NCBI GenBank assembly: GCA_964462445.1
Contig: CAYWXG010000008.1
Location: 1 to 62,448 of the forward strand
Direction of reading: 5' to 3'
Length of the DNA: 62,448 nucleotides
Source: JAGBWK01 sp964462445
Lineage (GTDB): Bacteria > Bacteroidota > Bacteroidia > Bacteroidales > Muribaculaceae
In this document: positions 15,796 through 23,416 of the stretch, piece by piece
Position numbering within the stretch: position 1 is the first letter of the stretch
Layout of the letters: each line of letters begins with the position of its first letter
Program-made: the position numbers and the translations under genes
Notes under the pieces: model-generated
Told to the model about the DNA's origin: nothing
Databases searched by the model: none
Seen by the model: the letters and a program-made list of their open reading frames with translations, nothing else

Positions 15796-16285
15796 CGTTG
15801 CAAAGAGTTAGGTCGGCTATGGTAGCACCGACGTAATTAATCAAATCATTAGGGTTGATTTCAAGCTGAAGCCCGCGCACACCTGCGCTGACAAATATGG
15901 CATCGAAATCAAGGGCGGTAGAGTGGAAGAAGGTAGGAAATTTTTTCTTCATTCCTATAGCAGTGCAACCGCCGCGAATATATCCGGTGAGCGGGAGAAG
16001 CTCTTTCATCGGGATAAGGTCGGCTTTTTTGACAGCTGCGGCTTTAGCGGCCTTTTTGAGGTCGACTTCGCAGTTGCCGGGGACAACGCAAACGAAATTG
16101 CGAGGGTCGCGGTCGGCTTGGAGGACGAGAGTTTTGAATACACGATTGATATCCTCGTCGAGTTGTTCGGCGATGTGTTGGGCGCTAAGGTCGCTTTCGT
16201 CGACAATATAGGGTACAAGGCGATATTTAATTTTCGCTCTGTCCAGAAGCCTTGCAGCGTTGGTTTTTTCAATTTTGTTTGCCAT
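15788..16285 (-). CDS. ybaK: Cys-tRNA(Pro)/Cys-tRNA(Cys) deacylase, YbaK/EbsC type
   Basis: A 165-aa editing protein that hydrolyses mischarged Cys-tRNA(Pro). The YbaK fold is seen from AQHIAEQLDEDINRVFKTLVL through GYIRGGCTAIGMKKKFPTF to VSAGVRGLQLEINPNDL. The frame is open from 16294, but the promoter box at 16292-16299 covers that codon, so ATG 16285 (MANKIEKTNA) is the start, leaving almost no leader. It is first in the ybaK-aroC-radical SAM operon. Confidence 0.9.
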   Translation of the reverse strand: MANKIEKTNAARLLDRAKIKYRLVPYIVDESDLSAQHIAEQLDEDINRVFKTLVLQADRDPRNFVCVVPGNCEVDLKKAAKAAAVKKADLIPMKELLPLTGYIRGGCTAIGMKKKFPTFFHSTALDFDAIFVSAGVRGLQLEINPNDLINYVGATIADLTLCNDE

Positions 16286-16291
16286 TAGTTG

Positions 16292-16299
16292 CAAAGTTA
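16292..16299 (-). promoter_or_regulatory. -7 promoter box of ybaK-aroC
   Basis: Minus-strand TAACTTTG only 6 bp before the ATG at 16285, implying a leaderless or nearly leaderless message. Confidence 0.65.
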
Positions 16300-16432
16300 C
16301 TGAAAAAAATGGATAGAAGTAACAATTTGACGCATTTTTGATTTAAGGAGGTAGTAATTTTGCAATGGGGAAGATAGGAATAGAAGGTGGGAATAGGAGA
16401 AATGGAGAAAGAGAATGAGGCTAAAAAAATTA

Positions 16433-16696
16433 TTGGTGTCCGCTAAAAATCATTAGCGTATTCAGCAACTTCTAATTTCTCGGACAGCCGATGCTTTGGA
16501 CGTAAAAGTTGCCATTTTTGTGCTGCAAAAGGCATAATAAGCCTAAAAACAGCAAGGACAGCCATTCAAGGGTACGTTTCTTTAGTACGAGGTTCTGATT
16601 TTTTAGCGGACAGCCGTTGACTCCCATTAAATAGGGGGCTTGTCTGTTGCCAAAACTGGTATAGTCAACCACAAAAACATGTTTAGCGGACAGTAA
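16433..16696. mobile_element. 264-bp transposon-like repeat, copy 1
   Basis: Ends are imperfect inverted repeats (TTGGTGTCCGCTAAA at one end, TTACTGTCCGCTAAA read from the other), and a TA dinucleotide abuts each end, compatible with a TA target duplication. I see no base difference from the copy at 25380-25643. Inside, GGACAGCC recurs three times. A minus-strand frame of 66 codons (16472-16672) crosses it but resembles no transposase I know. It lies directly beside the fba terminator. Best read as a MITE or internally deleted IS moved by an element elsewhere. Confidence 0.75.
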
Positions 16697-16699
16697 TAT

Positions 16700-16731
16700 A
16701 AAAAAATCGGCTCCGCGAGCGAAGCCGATTT
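16700..16731 (-). terminator. terminator of fba
   Basis: AAATCGGCT pairs with AGCCGATTT around GCGAG-type loop sequence; on the minus strand it is followed by a run of seven Ts. The repeat at 16433-16696 ends just beyond it. Confidence 0.85.
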
Positions 16732-16764
16732 AGAAGATATGTTAACTCAGTTTACGCAATAAAA

Positions 16765-17763
16765 TTAAAGCGCTTTGTTTTGAGACCCGAGAACGTTAAC
16801 GATTTTGTGTTTGTAAAGTTTTTCCATGTTGTCGCGAGCGGGACCGAGGTATTTGCGGGGGTCGAATTCAGCGGGTTTTTCAACGAAAACTTTACGAATA
16901 GCAGCAGTCATAGCGAGGCGGCTGTCAGAGTCGATGTTGATTTTGCAAACAGCAGATTTAGCTGATTCGCGCAACCATTCTTCGGGGATACCGATAGCGG
17001 CTTTCAAAGCGCCACCATTAGCGTTGATAGTTTCAACTTCGTCTTGGGGAACAGAAGAAGAACCGTGGAGCACGATGGGGAATCCGGGAAGTTTTTGTTC
17101 AACAGCTTTCAACACGTCGAATGCCAATGGCGGGGGAACGAGTTTGCCGTTTTCATCGGTAGTACACTGTTCGGGAGTGAATTTGTAAGCACCGTGAGAA
17201 GTACCGATAGAGATAGCGAGGCTGTCGCAACCAGTGCGAGTAGCGAAGTCGATAACTTCTTCGGGGTCAGTGTAAGTGTGGTGGTCAGAAGAAACTTCAT
17301 CTTCAACGCCGGCGAGAACACCGAGTTCACCTTCTACAGTAACGTCGAATTGGTGAGCGTATTCAACAACTTGTTTAGTGAGAGCCACGTTTTCTTCGTA
17401 GGGAAGGTGAGAACCGTCGATCATAACAGAAGAGAAACCGCTGTCGATACAAGATTTGCAGAGCTCGAAGCTGTCACCGTGGTCGAGGTGAAGCACGATT
17501 TGGGGATTAGCCCAACCAAGTTCTTTAGCGTATTCAACAGCACCTTGAGCCATGTAGCGGAGAAGAGTAGCGTTGGCATAGTTGCGAGCGCCTTTAGAAA
17601 CTTGCAAGATCACAGGAGATTTTTCTTCAGAAGCAGCTTTGATGATAGCTTGAAGTTGCTCCATGTTGTTGAAGTTGAAAGCGGGAATAGCATAGCCGCC
17701 TTCGATTGCTTTGGCAAACATCTCGCGAGTGTTAACCAAACCTAATTCTTTGTAACTTACCAT
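16765..17763 (-). CDS. fba: class II fructose-bisphosphate aldolase
   Basis: A 332-aa zinc-dependent aldolase that splits fructose 1,6-bisphosphate in glycolysis and makes it in gluconeogenesis. The fold is clear from YAIPAFNFNNMEQLQAII, the zinc ligand region VLHLDHGDSFE, the VMIDGSHLPYEEN segment, and GTSHGAYKF and VLHGSSSVP in the C-terminal half. Codon use is strongly biased, as for a highly expressed gene. It is a single-gene transcript with a 5' leader of about 95 nt and its own terminator. Confidence 0.96.
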   Translation of the reverse strand: MVSYKELGLVNTREMFAKAIEGGYAIPAFNFNNMEQLQAIIKAASEEKSPVILQVSKGARNYANATLLRYMAQGAVEYAKELGWANPQIVLHLDHGDSFELCKSCIDSGFSSVMIDGSHLPYEENVALTKQVVEYAHQFDVTVEGELGVLAGVEDEVSSDHHTYTDPEEVIDFATRTGCDSLAISIGTSHGAYKFTPEQCTTDENGKLVPPPLAFDVLKAVEQKLPGFPIVLHGSSSVPQDEVETINANGGALKAAIGIPEEWLRESAKSAVCKINIDSDSRLAMTAAIRKVFVEKPAEFDPRKYLGPARDNMEKLYKHKIVNVLGSQNKAL

Positions 17764-17863
17764 TGTTATTTTTGTTTTATCAGTTGATAATTTAATATTT
17801 GCCTTTAGCTTTATTAGAGTAGAAGTAGATTGATGAGATAATCCTTAGCCTCTATTTGTAGCG

Positions 17864-17871
17864 CAAAGTTA
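17864..17871 (-). promoter_or_regulatory. -7 promoter box of fba
   Basis: Minus-strand TAACTTTG, about 100 bp before the fba ATG. Confidence 0.65.
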
Positions 17872-17922
17872 CGATTTTTTTTAAAAAGTAGAAACAGTTT
17901 TACACCTTTTGTTTAGTAGATT

Positions 17923-18486
17923 TCAGGGTCGAATATTTTGTCCGGCAACGTTGACGAGTTTGATATTGAATTTCAACGTGCTGAAAGGCAAAATCCCGTC
18001 TCGAGCAGTTGAGCCGTAGGCCTGAGAATAGGGCACTATAACTTCAACTGTGTCACCTACATGCATTTTCTCCATCGCAATAGCCCACCCCGGTATTACG
18101 CTGTTGACTTGGAATCGCACAACGGAGTCGGCAGGTTGCAGGCTGAGGTAAGAGGAATCGAAAGGCTCATTCTCGTAATTTCTACCATAGTATTTTACGT
18201 CAACGGTAGAAGTGTAGATGGGAGTGAGGTTTTCTTGGGTTAATGTTGTGTCGTTGAACCAGCGCATCAGTACATAGGCATTTTCGTTCCAAACGGGGAC
18301 AACTTTGGTGTAAACCTTGTTGCCATCGCCGTCGGTCAAAGCTTCTTGCTCTGCCATAAAAGCATCGTTGGCTTCGCGATATTCTTTGTATTCATCCCAT
18401 ACATCGTTGCTATCATCGCTACCGCAAGATGAAATGAATCCTGCAGCAAACGCTCCGATGAAGGTAAAGAGAAAAAACTTCTTCAT
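17923..18486 (-). CDS. FKBP-type peptidyl-prolyl isomerase lipoprotein
   Basis: A 187-aa lipoprotein (lipobox ending at C21, AGFISSC, then GSDDSND). The C-terminal 100 residues are an FKBP domain: FQVNSVIPGWAIAMEKMHVGDTVEVIVPYSQAYG and LPFSTLKFNIKLVNV. It would assist folding of exported proteins in the periplasm or on the surface. It lies 21 bp after lemA and is the last gene of the ychF-glyS-lemA-FKBP series. Confidence 0.9.
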   Translation of the reverse strand: MKKFFLFTFIGAFAAGFISSCGSDDSNDVWDEYKEYREANDAFMAEQEALTDGDGNKVYTKVVPVWNENAYVLMRWFNDTTLTQENLTPIYTSTVDVKYYGRNYENEPFDSSYLSLQPADSVVRFQVNSVIPGWAIAMEKMHVGDTVEVIVPYSQAYGSTARDGILPFSTLKFNIKLVNVAGQNIRP

Positions 18487-18507
18487 GTTTATTTGATAGG
18501 TTGAGGT

Positions 18508-19128
18508 TTAGAAATCAACTGAAGGAGCCTCTTCCGTGCCGAAATTTACGACCGGAGCTTTAGAAGCGGCAACATCAGCTTTGAACATGTCCTTTTCGGT
18601 GTACCCCCAAGCGAACAAACTTCCGGGGAAACGAAGGATTTTTTTGTTGAATTTCTCAACAGCTTCGTTGTAGCGAGTGCGTTCGGTATTGATACGGTTT
18701 TCAGTTCCGCTCAATTCGTCCTGAAGAGCCAAGAAGTTGGAGTTGGCTTTTAAGTCGGGGTAAGCCTCATGCACGGCGTTGATATAGAGCCCCGCTTTCT
18801 CCATAAGATTATTTTGAGAAGCTTGAACTTGCCCAATTTCTTGGCTGCTCAATGCTGCATTAGCTTCGTCGTAGGCTTTTTTGAGACCCACGCGAGCGTC
18901 GGTTACGCCTTGCAATGTAGATGACTCGTGCTGAGCGTAGCCTTTTACGGTGTTAACGAGGTTGGGGATAAGGTCGAGACGACGCTGGTAGGCGCTTTCT
19001 ACATCACCCCAAGTCTTTTTTACAGCTTGGTCGGCGCTGACGATACCGTTGCGAACTACGATGCAACTGCCAACTCCCAAAAGGAGTGCAGCGGCAACGC
19101 AGATTAGTATTATATACGATTTTTTCAT
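18508..19128 (-). CDS. lemA: LemA-family membrane protein
   Basis: A 206-aa protein with one N-terminal membrane segment (IILICVAAALLLGVGS) and the helical LemA domain, recognised by WGDVESAYQRRLDLIPNLV, TVKGYAQHESSTL and the C-terminal FPGSLFAWGYTEKDMF. The family is widespread in the bacterial envelope; no enzymatic role is known to me. It sits between glyS and the FKBP gene with gaps of about 20-25 bp. Confidence 0.92.
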   Translation of the reverse strand: MKKSYIILICVAAALLLGVGSCIVVRNGIVSADQAVKKTWGDVESAYQRRLDLIPNLVNTVKGYAQHESSTLQGVTDARVGLKKAYDEANAALSSQEIGQVQASQNNLMEKAGLYINAVHEAYPDLKANSNFLALQDELSGTENRINTERTRYNEAVEKFNKKILRFPGSLFAWGYTEKDMFKADVAASKAPVVNFGTEEAPSVDF

Positions 19129-19153
19129 TTTAATCTATAATTTGTATTTGTTA

Positions 19154-20698
19154 TTATGACAATTTGCGAAGCAAAGAGTTGATTGACACTTGGTCGTGAA
19201 TCAACTTGTGGAGGTCGGCGATATTAACACGAGTTTGTTGCATAGAGTCGCGTTCGCGCAATGTGACAGTGTTGTCCTCAAGAGTTTGGTGGTCAACGGT
19301 GATACAGAAAGGTGTACCAACGGCATCTTGACGACGGTAGCGCTTACCGATAGAGTCTTTTTCGTCGTAGTTGGTAGCGAAATCGAATTTCAAGTCATTG
19401 ACAATTTCGCGAGCTTTTTCGGGCAGACCATCTTTGCGCACCAAGGGCATAACGGCACATTTAGTAGGCGCGAGGGGAGCCGGGAGGTGTAAAACTACGC
19501 GAGTTTCGCCATTTTCGAGAGCTTGTTCTTCGTAGCTTGAGCAAAGCACAGAAAGGAACATACGGTCAACACCGATAGAAGTTTCGATAACGTAGGGGGT
19601 GTAGGACTCGTTGAGTTCAGGGTCGAAGTATTGAATCTTTTTGCCTGAGAATTTTTCGTGTTGCGACAAGTCGAAGTTGGTGCGAGAGTGAATACCTTCC
19701 ACTTCTTTGAAACCGAAGGGCATTTCAAACTCGATGTCGGTAGCGGCGTTGGCGTAGTGAGCGAGTTTGTCGTGGTCGTGGTAACGATATTTAGCGTCGC
19801 CCAAACCGAGCGCTTTATGCCAGCGTAGACGAGTTTCTTTCCATTTTTTGAACCATTCGAGTTCCGAACCGGGGCGAACGAAGAATTGCATTTCCATCTG
19901 TTCGAATTCGCGCATACGGAAAATAAATTGGCGAGCAACGATTTCGTTGCGGAATGCTTTACCGATTTGAGCGATACCAAATGGTAGGCGCATACGGCCT
20001 GTTTTCTGCACGTTGAGGTAGTTAACGAAAATACCTTGAGCAGTTTCGGGACGAAGGTAAACGTTCATAGCCCCGTCGGCAGTAGAACCCATTTCGGTGC
20101 GGAACATGAGGTTGAATTGGCGCACGTCGGTCCAGTTGCGAGTGCCACTGATGGGGCAAACGATTTCTTGGTCGAGAATGATTTGACGCAATTCGTCGAG
20201 GTTGTTATCGTTCATTGCAGTAGCGAAACGTTCGTGGAGCGCATCGCGTTTTTGGGTCAATTCAATGACACGACTGTTGGTGGTGCGGAATTGCTCTTCG
20301 TCGAAGCTTTCGCCGAAGCGTTTGCGAGCTTTTGCGATTTCTTTTTCAATTTTTGCGTCGAATTTAGCAAGTTCTTCTTCTATAAGAACGTCGGCGCGGT
20401 AGCGTTTTTTTGAATCGCGGTTGTCGATCAACGGGTCGTTGAAAGCATCAACGTGTCCCGAAGCTTTCCATATCGTAGGGTGCATGAAGATTGCCGAGTC
20501 TATGCCTACGATGTTGTCGTTGAGGAGGGTCATAGCATCCCACCAATAGCGTTTGATGTTGTTTTTAAGTTCTACACCATTTTGCCCGTAGTCGTAGACA
20601 GCTGCAAGTCCGTCGTAGATTTCTGATGATTGAAACACAAAACCGTATTCCTTGGCGTGTGAAACGATTTTTTTGAAGACATCTTCTTGTTGTGCCAT
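19154..20698 (-). CDS. glyS: glycine-tRNA ligase (dimeric type)
   Basis: A 514-aa single-chain class II synthetase that charges tRNA-Gly, matching the alpha2 type rather than the alpha2beta2 type. Visible are FQSSEIYDGLAAVYDYGQNGVELK at the N-terminus (broken here only by position), FNLMFRT followed by LRPETAQGIFVNY, RQFIFRMREFEQMEMQFF and, for motif 3, ETSIGVDRMFL. The C-terminal anticodon-binding domain follows. The start is 58 bp after the ychF stop without a promoter box, so it is probably read through from ychF. Confidence 0.96.
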   Translation of the reverse strand: MAQQEDVFKKIVSHAKEYGFVFQSSEIYDGLAAVYDYGQNGVELKNNIKRYWWDAMTLLNDNIVGIDSAIFMHPTIWKASGHVDAFNDPLIDNRDSKKRYRADVLIEEELAKFDAKIEKEIAKARKRFGESFDEEQFRTTNSRVIELTQKRDALHERFATAMNDNNLDELRQIILDQEIVCPISGTRNWTDVRQFNLMFRTEMGSTADGAMNVYLRPETAQGIFVNYLNVQKTGRMRLPFGIAQIGKAFRNEIVARQFIFRMREFEQMEMQFFVRPGSELEWFKKWKETRLRWHKALGLGDAKYRYHDHDKLAHYANAATDIEFEMPFGFKEVEGIHSRTNFDLSQHEKFSGKKIQYFDPELNESYTPYVIETSIGVDRMFLSVLCSSYEEQALENGETRVVLHLPAPLAPTKCAVMPLVRKDGLPEKAREIVNDLKFDFATNYDEKDSIGKRYRRQDAVGTPFCITVDHQTLEDNTVTLRERDSMQQTRVNIADLHKLIHDQVSINSLLRKLS

Positions 20699-20756
20699 TT
20701 TTCTTTATGTATTTAAATTTCTATTATGTTCTTAATTGTTGATGAGGTTGATATGA

Positions 20757-21860
20757 TTAGACGTTGAATCGGAAGTGCATGATATCGCCGTCCTGCACGA
20801 TGTATTCTTTACCTTCAACGCCGAATTTACCGGCTTCTTTTACTTTTGCTTCGCCACCGAGAGTCACATAGTCCTCATATTTGATTACTTCAGCGCGGAT
20901 GAACCCTTTTTCGAAATCGGTGTGAATTACGCCGGCGCATTTGGGTGCTTTTGAACCGCGACGGAATGTCCAAGCGCGACATTCATCTTCTCCGGCAGTG
21001 AAGAATGTTTGCAAGTCGAGAAGATGGTATGCAGCACGAATCAAACGAGATACACCTGATTCAGTGAGTCCGATTTCTTCGAGGAATGCTTGGCGATCTT
21101 CGTAGGAGTCGAGTTCGGCGATGTCGCTTTCGGTAGCAGCGGCAACGATAAGAAGGTCGGCACCTTCATTTTTAATAGCTTCTCTAACGGCATCTACATA
21201 CTTATTTCCGTTGACAGCAGAGGCGTCATCAACGTTGCAAACATAGAGCACGGGTTTTGAAGTTAGCAAGAAAAGTTCACGCGCGAATTTTTGTTCGTCG
21301 GCAGTTTCAAATTGCACAGAACGAGCGGGCAAACCTTTGTCGAGAGCTTCTTTGTATTGGCAAAGAACTTCGTATTGCATTTTAGCCGTTTTGTCGCCGC
21401 CTGTTTGAGCTTGTTTTTGAGTGCGAGCGATTCTACTTTCGATAGTTTCGAGGTCTTTTATTTGTAGCTCGTAGTCGATAATTTCTTTGTCGCGAACTGG
21501 GTCAACGGAACCATCCACGTGAGTGATATTGTCGTCGTCGAAGCAACGCAACACGTGGAGAATAGCATCGGTTTCACGAATGTTGGCGAGGAACTTGTTG
21601 CCCAAACCTTCACCTTTGCTGGCGCCTTTAACCAACCCCGCGATGTCAACGATTTCGACAGTAGCAGGGACAACGCTTCGAGGATTGCACATTTCAACCA
21701 ATTTGTTGAGACGTTCATCGGGAACAGTGATTACACCGACATTAGGCTCGATAGTGCAAAAAGGGAAGTTGCCCGATTGAGCTTTAGCATTGGAAAGACA
21801 ATTAAACAAGGTCGATTTGCCAACGTTGGGCAGACCTACGATTCCGCATTTAAGTGACAT
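20757..21860 (-). CDS. ychF: YchF/OLA1-type ATPase
   Basis: A 367-aa Obg-related P-loop ATPase. The P-loop GLPNVGKSTLF and the switch-region segment VDIAGLVKGASKGEGLGNKFL are present; the usual NKxD base-recognition motif is NVDD, in keeping with the ATP preference of this family. The C-terminal part is a TGS domain (FTAGEDECRAWTFRRGSKAPKCAG onwards). YchF associates with ribosomes and takes part in stress and redox responses. First gene of a probable four-gene operon. Confidence 0.95.
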   Translation of the reverse strand: MSLKCGIVGLPNVGKSTLFNCLSNAKAQSGNFPFCTIEPNVGVITVPDERLNKLVEMCNPRSVVPATVEIVDIAGLVKGASKGEGLGNKFLANIRETDAILHVLRCFDDDNITHVDGSVDPVRDKEIIDYELQIKDLETIESRIARTQKQAQTGGDKTAKMQYEVLCQYKEALDKGLPARSVQFETADEQKFARELFLLTSKPVLYVCNVDDASAVNGNKYVDAVREAIKNEGADLLIVAAATESDIAELDSYEDRQAFLEEIGLTESGVSRLIRAAYHLLDLQTFFTAGEDECRAWTFRRGSKAPKCAGVIHTDFEKGFIRAEVIKYEDYVTLGGEAKVKEAGKFGVEGKEYIVQDGDIMHFRFNV

Positions 21861-21989
21861 TGTTTTATCTAAATCTTTGAAGTTTTACCTATTGTTATCA
21901 ATGAAAGGAGAATAAGCGATAAAACCGATTGTAAATGGCTGAAAATCCTATGAATTCAAAGGAATTCGACGCATTTCTCCATTAAAGTG

Positions 21990-21997
21990 CAAATTTA
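21990..21997 (-). promoter_or_regulatory. -7 promoter box of ychF
   Basis: Minus-strand TAAATTTG, about 130 bp before the ychF ATG. Confidence 0.55.
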
Positions 21998-22133
21998 ATC
22001 ATTTTATGCCAACAATCCACTATCAATTAACCTTTTTTAGAAGTGTGTAGAGTTACGAGTGATGCCCAACATACTATTTACGTTTGCTCATTACCTCCCA
22101 TCTATTTATTGGTTTGCAATGGAGACACCTGAA

Positions 22134-23222
22134 TTATATGGTTGATGTGATTAGTACATGCCATTCTTTATCGGAATCTTTGCGCTGGATATATCCTTTC
22201 TTAATTAAATTATTAATTTGTTTCTGAATGGCAGATGTATTAATGCCAATCAACTTGGTTAAATCTTCATACGAAATCGATGGATTTTCTTGTAGGGCAA
22301 ACAATATTTTGGACGTATTAGGACTCCGAAACGTAACAATTTGACCATCATACCACCATATATTTTCGGCGGATTTGGTGAAAAAATCAATATCTGCTGT
22401 TATTTCAGATTTAACTAATTTATTGAAATAAGTCATAAAATGACGAATTTCTCTTAGAGTGGCGTGAGCGCCATCCGACGGAACGGGTCCTACGACAATG
22501 TCGGATTGATGCAATGCTTCTAAATAGGCTTGCTTATCTTTATTGCGCACAACAATCATAGGCCATTCGTGTCGCGAAAGGATATAGTTGACCATCAATC
22601 GTGCAATACGTCCATTCCCATCTTCAAATGGGTGAATACGAATATATCTATAATGGAACAACGCGGCAAGTTCGATTGGCATGTACTTGCCACTTTTTTC
22701 GGCTTCGTTATACCAATTCACCAAATCGTTCATCAGAGCCGGGGTTTCTTCCGGTGTAGCATATTCAAAACGGTCCCCGTAGCGCGTAATAACACTATTA
22801 GGGCGTGTCTTGTATGATCCGGCATGGACAACATAACTTGATTGCAATCCTCCCGGCAGAGAGGTATAAACTGTATAATCTTCACGCAATAAGGTGTGAT
22901 GAAGTTGACGAATAAAAGTTTCAGTCAGCGGCAATTTCTCCTTAGCAACCTCGGCCATCATTTTTAATCCGACATTGCTCGCTTTCATCTCCTCGAAGTC
23001 TTTCATCTCAGCTTCGCCACTTACTTTTCCAAATAGCAGCAATAGCTCAGTCTGACCATAAGTCAAGGTATTACCTTCCATGTGGTTTGAATTGAAGTTG
23101 TATTCTACGGTGAATCGACGAGCCAATTGGGCTTGTTTCTTCTCCGTTAAAGGGAGAAGAGACTTCCATTTATTATATATGCTGATAATGTCTGTCATAT
23201 ACTTCGATGTGTTAAATACCAC
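22134..23222 (-). CDS. Fic-domain protein with C-terminal winged helix
   Basis: A 362-aa Fic protein, which would AMPylate or otherwise modify a target hydroxyl. The catalytic motif is complete: H198-P-F-E-D-G-N-G-R206 (RIHPFEDGNGRIARL). The autoinhibitory motif lies in the N-terminal helix at S45-N-H-M-E49-G (class II arrangement), so the enzyme is self-restrained. The last 70 residues (ISYEDLTKLIGINTSAIQKQINNLIKKGYIQRK) are a winged helix-turn-helix, suggesting autoregulation. The start could also be the ATG at 23198 (MTDIISIYNKW). No antitoxin gene is adjacent. The gene is AT-rich compared with its neighbours. Confidence 0.9.
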   Translation of the reverse strand: MVFNTSKYMTDIISIYNKWKSLLPLTEKKQAQLARRFTVEYNFNSNHMEGNTLTYGQTELLLLFGKVSGEAEMKDFEEMKASNVGLKMMAEVAKEKLPLTETFIRQLHHTLLREDYTVYTSLPGGLQSSYVVHAGSYKTRPNSVITRYGDRFEYATPEETPALMNDLVNWYNEAEKSGKYMPIELAALFHYRYIRIHPFEDGNGRIARLMVNYILSRHEWPMIVVRNKDKQAYLEALHQSDIVVGPVPSDGAHATLREIRHFMTYFNKLVKSEITADIDFFTKSAENIWWYDGQIVTFRSPNTSKILFALQENPSISYEDLTKLIGINTSAIQKQINNLIKKGYIQRKDSDKEWHVLITSTI

Positions 23223-23272
23223 TATTTTTGGTGGTATGCTACCACCTTTGATGCGCTATATGCGCAAATGTA
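23219..23272 (-). promoter_or_regulatory. Fic promoter with overlapping inverted repeats
   Basis: Minus-strand TACATTTG (23265-23272) is followed downstream by two overlapping inverted repeats built from the same word: ATACCAC with GTGGTAT around an 8-nt loop, and GGTGGTA with TACCACC around TGC at 23230-23246. They fill the leader before the ATG. They look like an operator, plausibly for the winged-helix end of the Fic protein. Confidence 0.5.
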
Positions 23273-23354
23273 TTAAAAATTTTTGATATAGTGGTTGTTT
23301 TTAATGACTATTCTTTCTTTTGTCGGGTAATCTCCTTCAGAAAAGTTGAGGTGC

Positions 23355-23390
23355 AAAAAAAACGAGGAGACCAATTTTGGTCTCCTCGTT
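23355..23390 (-). terminator. terminator of rpsA
   Basis: Perfect 14-bp arms AACGAGGAGACCAA and TTGGTCTCCTCGTT with a two-base loop, then a run of eight Ts on the minus strand. Confidence 0.95.
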
Positions 23391-23416
23391 GGAGTTTATC
23401 AAGTAGAAATAAAATC

